NCBI RefSeq assembly: GCF_027580225.2 | Contig: NC_073348.2 | Location: 24,486,001 to 24,550,000 of the forward strand | From: Misgurnus anguillicaudatus | Taxonomy: Eukaryota > Chordata > Actinopteri > Cypriniformes > Cobitidae | Direction: 5' to 3' | DNA: 64,000 nt | In this document: positions 60,065-64,000 of the stretch, in pieces | How positions within the stretch are numbered: position 1 is the stretch's first letter | Layout: each line of letters opens with the position of its first letter | The notes under the pieces: generated by a model | Seen by the model: the letters and a program-made list of their open reading frames with translations, nothing else | Told to the model about the DNA's origin: nothing | The model's database searches: none | Position numbers and translations under genes: made by a program

Positions 60065-60895
60065 GATATTTGACACAACCATAGGTTGAAACAGCCCAGC
60101 ATAGGTAGATTTAAACTCATTGCTTGGGTTTGACCATATTTTAGTTTTCATACGCACAAAAAATATTGGGCACCTCATAAATGACCTATTTAGACGGGGC
60201 TGCATGGTCAGCAACTTCCTGTGGCACACAAATACTCCTGCATATACAGTAGGAGACTCCACTTGTATTTCATTTTAACAGTTTAATCAAATATATTGGA
60301 TATATCAAGATAGAGCACTATTACTATAAACAGGAGACATACAATGCTCAATATGGCCGCTTTGTTGAAAAGTCCTGGCTTCCATATAAAAGAACCAATC
60401 AGCAATTGATAAAGACTGATGATTCTCTGGGGCAGGGGGTCTATACAACGAACGTAGCAAAAGGCGCAGGCCAACATGTGACGAGCCATTGAGAAACAAA
60501 AGATATGGTACGGTTGATGTGAGGTTTAATAATTGGTCAAAAATATGTTCATTTCATCATGCGATTATAGAGATATCTGTCTTTCCCCTTTCAAATAGAT
60601 AGGACTTAAGTCTTGCATGACTGAAATACCCACCCAGAGGCGATCAAACATGGCAGCCTAGTGGTGCGACTTTCTTAAAGGGACCTAAATGGTTTAATGT
60701 TAGCATGTTGCTAAGCAGGTCGAGCAATCCTATAATAATAAAATTTTGCATAAATAAAATAGCTACCTTTTAGAAGATACATTGAAATGCTGTCTACATT
60801 TGAAGCAGAGGAGTTATGATGCCCTCAGTTATGAAAATATGTTTCTGTTTTACGTAGATTATAAATAAGCAGAGGCAGCTCTTTCTCTATACCCT
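60065..60895. other. Intron, nothing specific
   Basis: No gene or paired termini seen. Confidence 0.45.
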
Positions 60896-61413
60896 TTAAA
60901 GGGGCCATGGCACGAGACTTTTTTAAGATGTCAAATAAATCTTTGGTGTCCCCAGAGTACATATGTGAAGTTTTAGCTCAAAATACCATATGAATAATTT
61001 ATTATAGCATTTTAAAATTGCCACTGTGTAGGTGTGTGCAAAAATGTGCCATTTTGGGTGTGTCCTTTAAAATGCAAATGAGCTGATGAAATTCAAACAC
61101 TGATCACAATGATGTTGGTTTGTTGCAATTAAAACTCAATCGTGCTTTCTCTCTGCACTAAATGGTAGTGATGTGGTTGGATAGTGCAGATTAAGGGGTA
61201 GTATTATTATAATAAGAGCTCCTTATGACATCATAAGGAGAGCCAAATTTCAACAACCTATTTTTTCATGTGCTTGTAGAGAATGGTTTACCAAAACTAA
61301 GTTACTGGGTTGATCTTTCTCACATTTTCTAGGTTGATAGAAGCACTGGGGACCCAATTATAGCACTTATGGAACATGGAAAAAGTCAGATTTTCATGCC
61401 ATGGCCCCTTTAA
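60896..61413. mobile_element. TTAA MITE family C copy 4
   Basis: TTAAAGGGGCCATGGCACGA to ATGCCATGGCCCCTTTAA. It is in the opposite orientation to copy 3 and very similar in its body (GTTTGTTGCAATTAAAACTC). Confidence 0.85.
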
Positions 61414-62145
61414 ATAATGTCATTATCGGCCTGTGTAAGTGAAAGATGCCTGTTTTAACATTTGTAACAAACATATTTAAAGAACTCTATTTCAGTGTAT
61501 GACACAGTGAGAGGCTTTTCCATGTAACGCGATGAGTGCCTGATCTCTTTTGTATTGTGGGTTGTTTGTAATATGATGTGCTGTATGTTGTCACTTGTCG
61601 AGTGCCTCACAGGCCTTACTCCTGAAAAAAACATGGCAGTTTGTCTTTTATTCGATTCATCCCTCTTAGTTCCTTTGACATGGCCTCTTTCTGCTACACA
61701 CACGCACACACATACTGCTCAGATATCGGGTCTGAGGACATGGGGTCTATTTTTATAAATGTCACCTTTTTCCTCATTTTCTTTTAATATTCAATAGGAA
61801 GTGTATTGTATGTTTCACCGCCCTAAGAGTGCCTACTTAGACATGCAAAATATGTTTGAAAGTTCCTTTTACATTTGAATGTTTTCTGTGCTGAGCCATC
61901 AGTAAGAATTGTAAAATAGACTTACATAAGCTCTTTAGTTATCCTTTACACTGTAACTCCACAGCTTTATACGCCCCCTGTTTTAATGAGCACTACCACA
62001 TATTATTCATACAGGTCTGTAATGGTGTATAGGTTCAAAATTTAGAATGCGTGTGTGCAAGTTCACCGAAAAATGAAAATGTACTCATTGCAAAAGCTGT
62101 GTTTTTTTTTCATGTCAAACACAAAAGGAGATAATTTACATTATG
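61414..62145. other. Intron, nothing specific
   Basis: A short (CA)n tract near 61,700. No gene recognised. Confidence 0.45.
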
Positions 62146-62493
62146 CTAAAGGTGCATTGTGTAACTTTTACAAGTGTCACTTGACAGAAATGCAATATAA
62201 TATACATAACTATATTATCAGGGGTGTATAAAGACCTTACATAATGAACTGTATTGTTTTTATTAACTTAAAATGAGCCGTTTTTATCTACATACACCGT
62301 AGGTTTCCTCACATGGAAGTCGCCGCCATGTTTTACAGTAGCCTTAAATGGACAAACTGTTTTACAGAGTGCATTTCGTCCTTTCGTTGTCTCGCGCAAT
62401 GATGTGTTTTTCTTGTGGTGGTTACTTTTGGTTGCAATTGACTTATTGTCTTACCGCTAAATGCCGCTAAAAATCCACACACTGCACCTTTAA
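62146..62493. mobile_element. TTAA MITE family B copy 4
   Basis: CTAAAGGTGCATTGTGTAAC to CACACACTGCACCTTTAA; one target copy has mutated (CTAA). Confidence 0.8.
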
Positions 62494-62724
62494 TGCTTTT
62501 TTCTTCTACTTTAGTGAAAGTAAATCATGATAGCATCCGGTCATCATTTACTTTTCATGTAATAGAAGAGCAGGGAGAAATTTATGCTTAACGTTTTGTG
62601 GTCAGTGGAAAATGTAATGTTATCTGAGAGTATACTGTACAGCAGTGGCGAGGCTACATAAGGGCCAGGGTGGAACTGGCCCACTTAGATTGACGGCTGG
62701 CCCACCCAGTTAGAAGAGACACAA

Positions 62725-63869
62725 AATATTTGGTAACATTTTACTTGAAGGGGTGTGCATAAGATTGACATGACACTTTTATAATCATGACATGACACGT
62801 GTAATGAACATGAAGGAGATTTTATGCACGTTTATGACAACTCTCATTAATTGTCATTTGTTCAATTATGTCATTTTTAATGCAAAGATGACATTGTTTG
62901 AGATTCTTTGTTATGACAACTTGACATAAACCAATACATCATAACTTGTTATAAATCTGTTATAAACATGACATAGCAGAATAATGATCAAACTTAAGAA
63001 ACTACCTAGCTTTACATTAAACTGTTATTTAAATGTCATTGTTAATAGTCTGTCAAATAGCTTTATAACTGCATCATGAATATTTTTCTTGACCTCAACT
63101 ACAGTGGTACGAATTGAACTTGTCATTAAAATGTCAATAAGTGTTAAAACTGTCAAATAAAAATCAAGTCAAATAATTAAAAAAATACCTTAGCAAAATG
63201 CAACAGACTTAAGTATAATCAAAAGATTATACTTAACTTTATGTATGTGCACAATACATAAAAAACTGACAACTAACAACTAATATTTTATTTAATTATT
63301 TTAAAGTAATTAACTGTTTTTGCAGCGATATGGACCTAACGCTGCATGACTTAATAATGGGTATTGTACTGTTTTTCATTTAAATTACGGTCTTCAAATG
63401 CAATAAAATATCATTTTATAATAGTAGTAGTATTATTGGATGATTGATTTTATTTCACTAACACACCTAAAACATTATAAACTGAAGAATATTCATGACG
63501 CTGTTATAAAACTTTATGACAGAGTATTAACTCTTAATGACATTTAAATGAAAAATGATATTTGTACCACTCTAGTTGAGGTCAAGAAAAATATTCATGA
63601 CACTGTTATAAAACTATATGGCAGAGTATTAACACTTAATGACATTTTAATAACATATTCGATTTGTATCACTGGTAAAAAGTGGTCAGTTATGTTGTCT
63701 TGGTAATGTCAAGTTGTCATGACAAGTTACGATCTATTGGTTAATGTCAGGTTGTCATAACAAAGACATCTCAAACAATGTCATCTTTAAATTAAATGTC
63801 ATGTCATGATTATGAAGGTGTCATGTCAGTCTTATGAACACCCCTTCAAGTAAAGTGTTACCAAATATT
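62725..63869. mobile_element. 1.1-kb foldback element with 31-bp TIRs
   Basis: Left AATATTTGGTAACATTTTAC plus TTGAAGGGGTG; right CACCCCTTCAAG plus TAAAGTGTTACCAAATATT. Inverted pairing continues inward for several hundred bases (GACATGACACTTTTATAATC with GATTATGAAGGTGTCATGTC; TCAAGAAAAATATTCATGA with TCATGAATATTTTTCTTGA). No transposase frame. Confidence 0.8.
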
Positions 63870-64000
63870 TTTGTGGAAAAGCAGAAATCACACATAAATT
63901 ATAATAATAATCTCTCAAGTACGCATCATTCAGAAATAACTGTTTATATAGAACGTTTATCTTTTGCATGTGTTTCTAAACCTTGCAAATGTTATCATTC
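63870..64000. other. Window end, non-coding
   Basis: AT-rich sequence; nothing recognised. Confidence 0.5.

Overview
The window looks like teleost nuclear DNA, most likely from a cypriniform (carp- or zebrafish-like) fish. It is AT-rich and dominated by introns, V-SINE-type tails, TTAA-flanked and TA-flanked miniature inverted-repeat elements, Tc1 fragments and long simple repeats. I see no prokaryotic gene structure, rRNA, stand-alone tRNA gene or CRISPR array.

The one cellular gene is on the + strand: the 5' part of a neuroligin-2 gene (nlgn2; a or b paralogue not resolved). Three coding pieces fit together in phase. The first (9141-9627, inside an exon that probably starts at 8900) encodes the signal peptide and start of the cholinesterase-like ectodomain. 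A 54-nt cassette exon (28901-28954) is the alternative 'splice site A' insert. The third (39023-39172) carries the [11 protein letters not shown] block. All three junctions are phase 1, so the cassette can be included or skipped without a frameshift. The next neuroligin exon (the GFLSTGDQAAKGNYG region) was not found, so the gene should continue beyond 64,000. The 5' exon holds one upstream ORF of 16 codons in a good Kozak context.

Layout: 1-8899 is upstream intron or 5' flank with SINEs and MITEs. 8900-9627 is the first coding exon with its 5'UTR. 9628-28900 is a repeat-rich intron with a 1.6-kb CTAT microsatellite at 22.3-23.9 kb. 28901-28954 is the cassette exon, with foldback MITEs on both sides (25.4-30.3 kb). 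28955-39022 is the second intron, with nested MITEs and a Tc1-type element sitting at the junction of a tandem duplication. 39023-39172 is the third coding exon. 39173-64000 is intron, or intron plus later sequence, again repeat-filled.

The most unusual structure is a three-level transposon nest at 45,108-49,975. A TTAA-flanked MITE was interrupted by a second element, which was itself interrupted by a 3,781-bp element with 28-bp terminal inverted repeats, a 4-bp GAAT target duplication, eight copies of a TGACGGGGTGGTA-like subterminal motif and a 2.2-kb GTGA-type satellite core. I could not assign that inner element to a family; it is the best candidate here for something undescribed.
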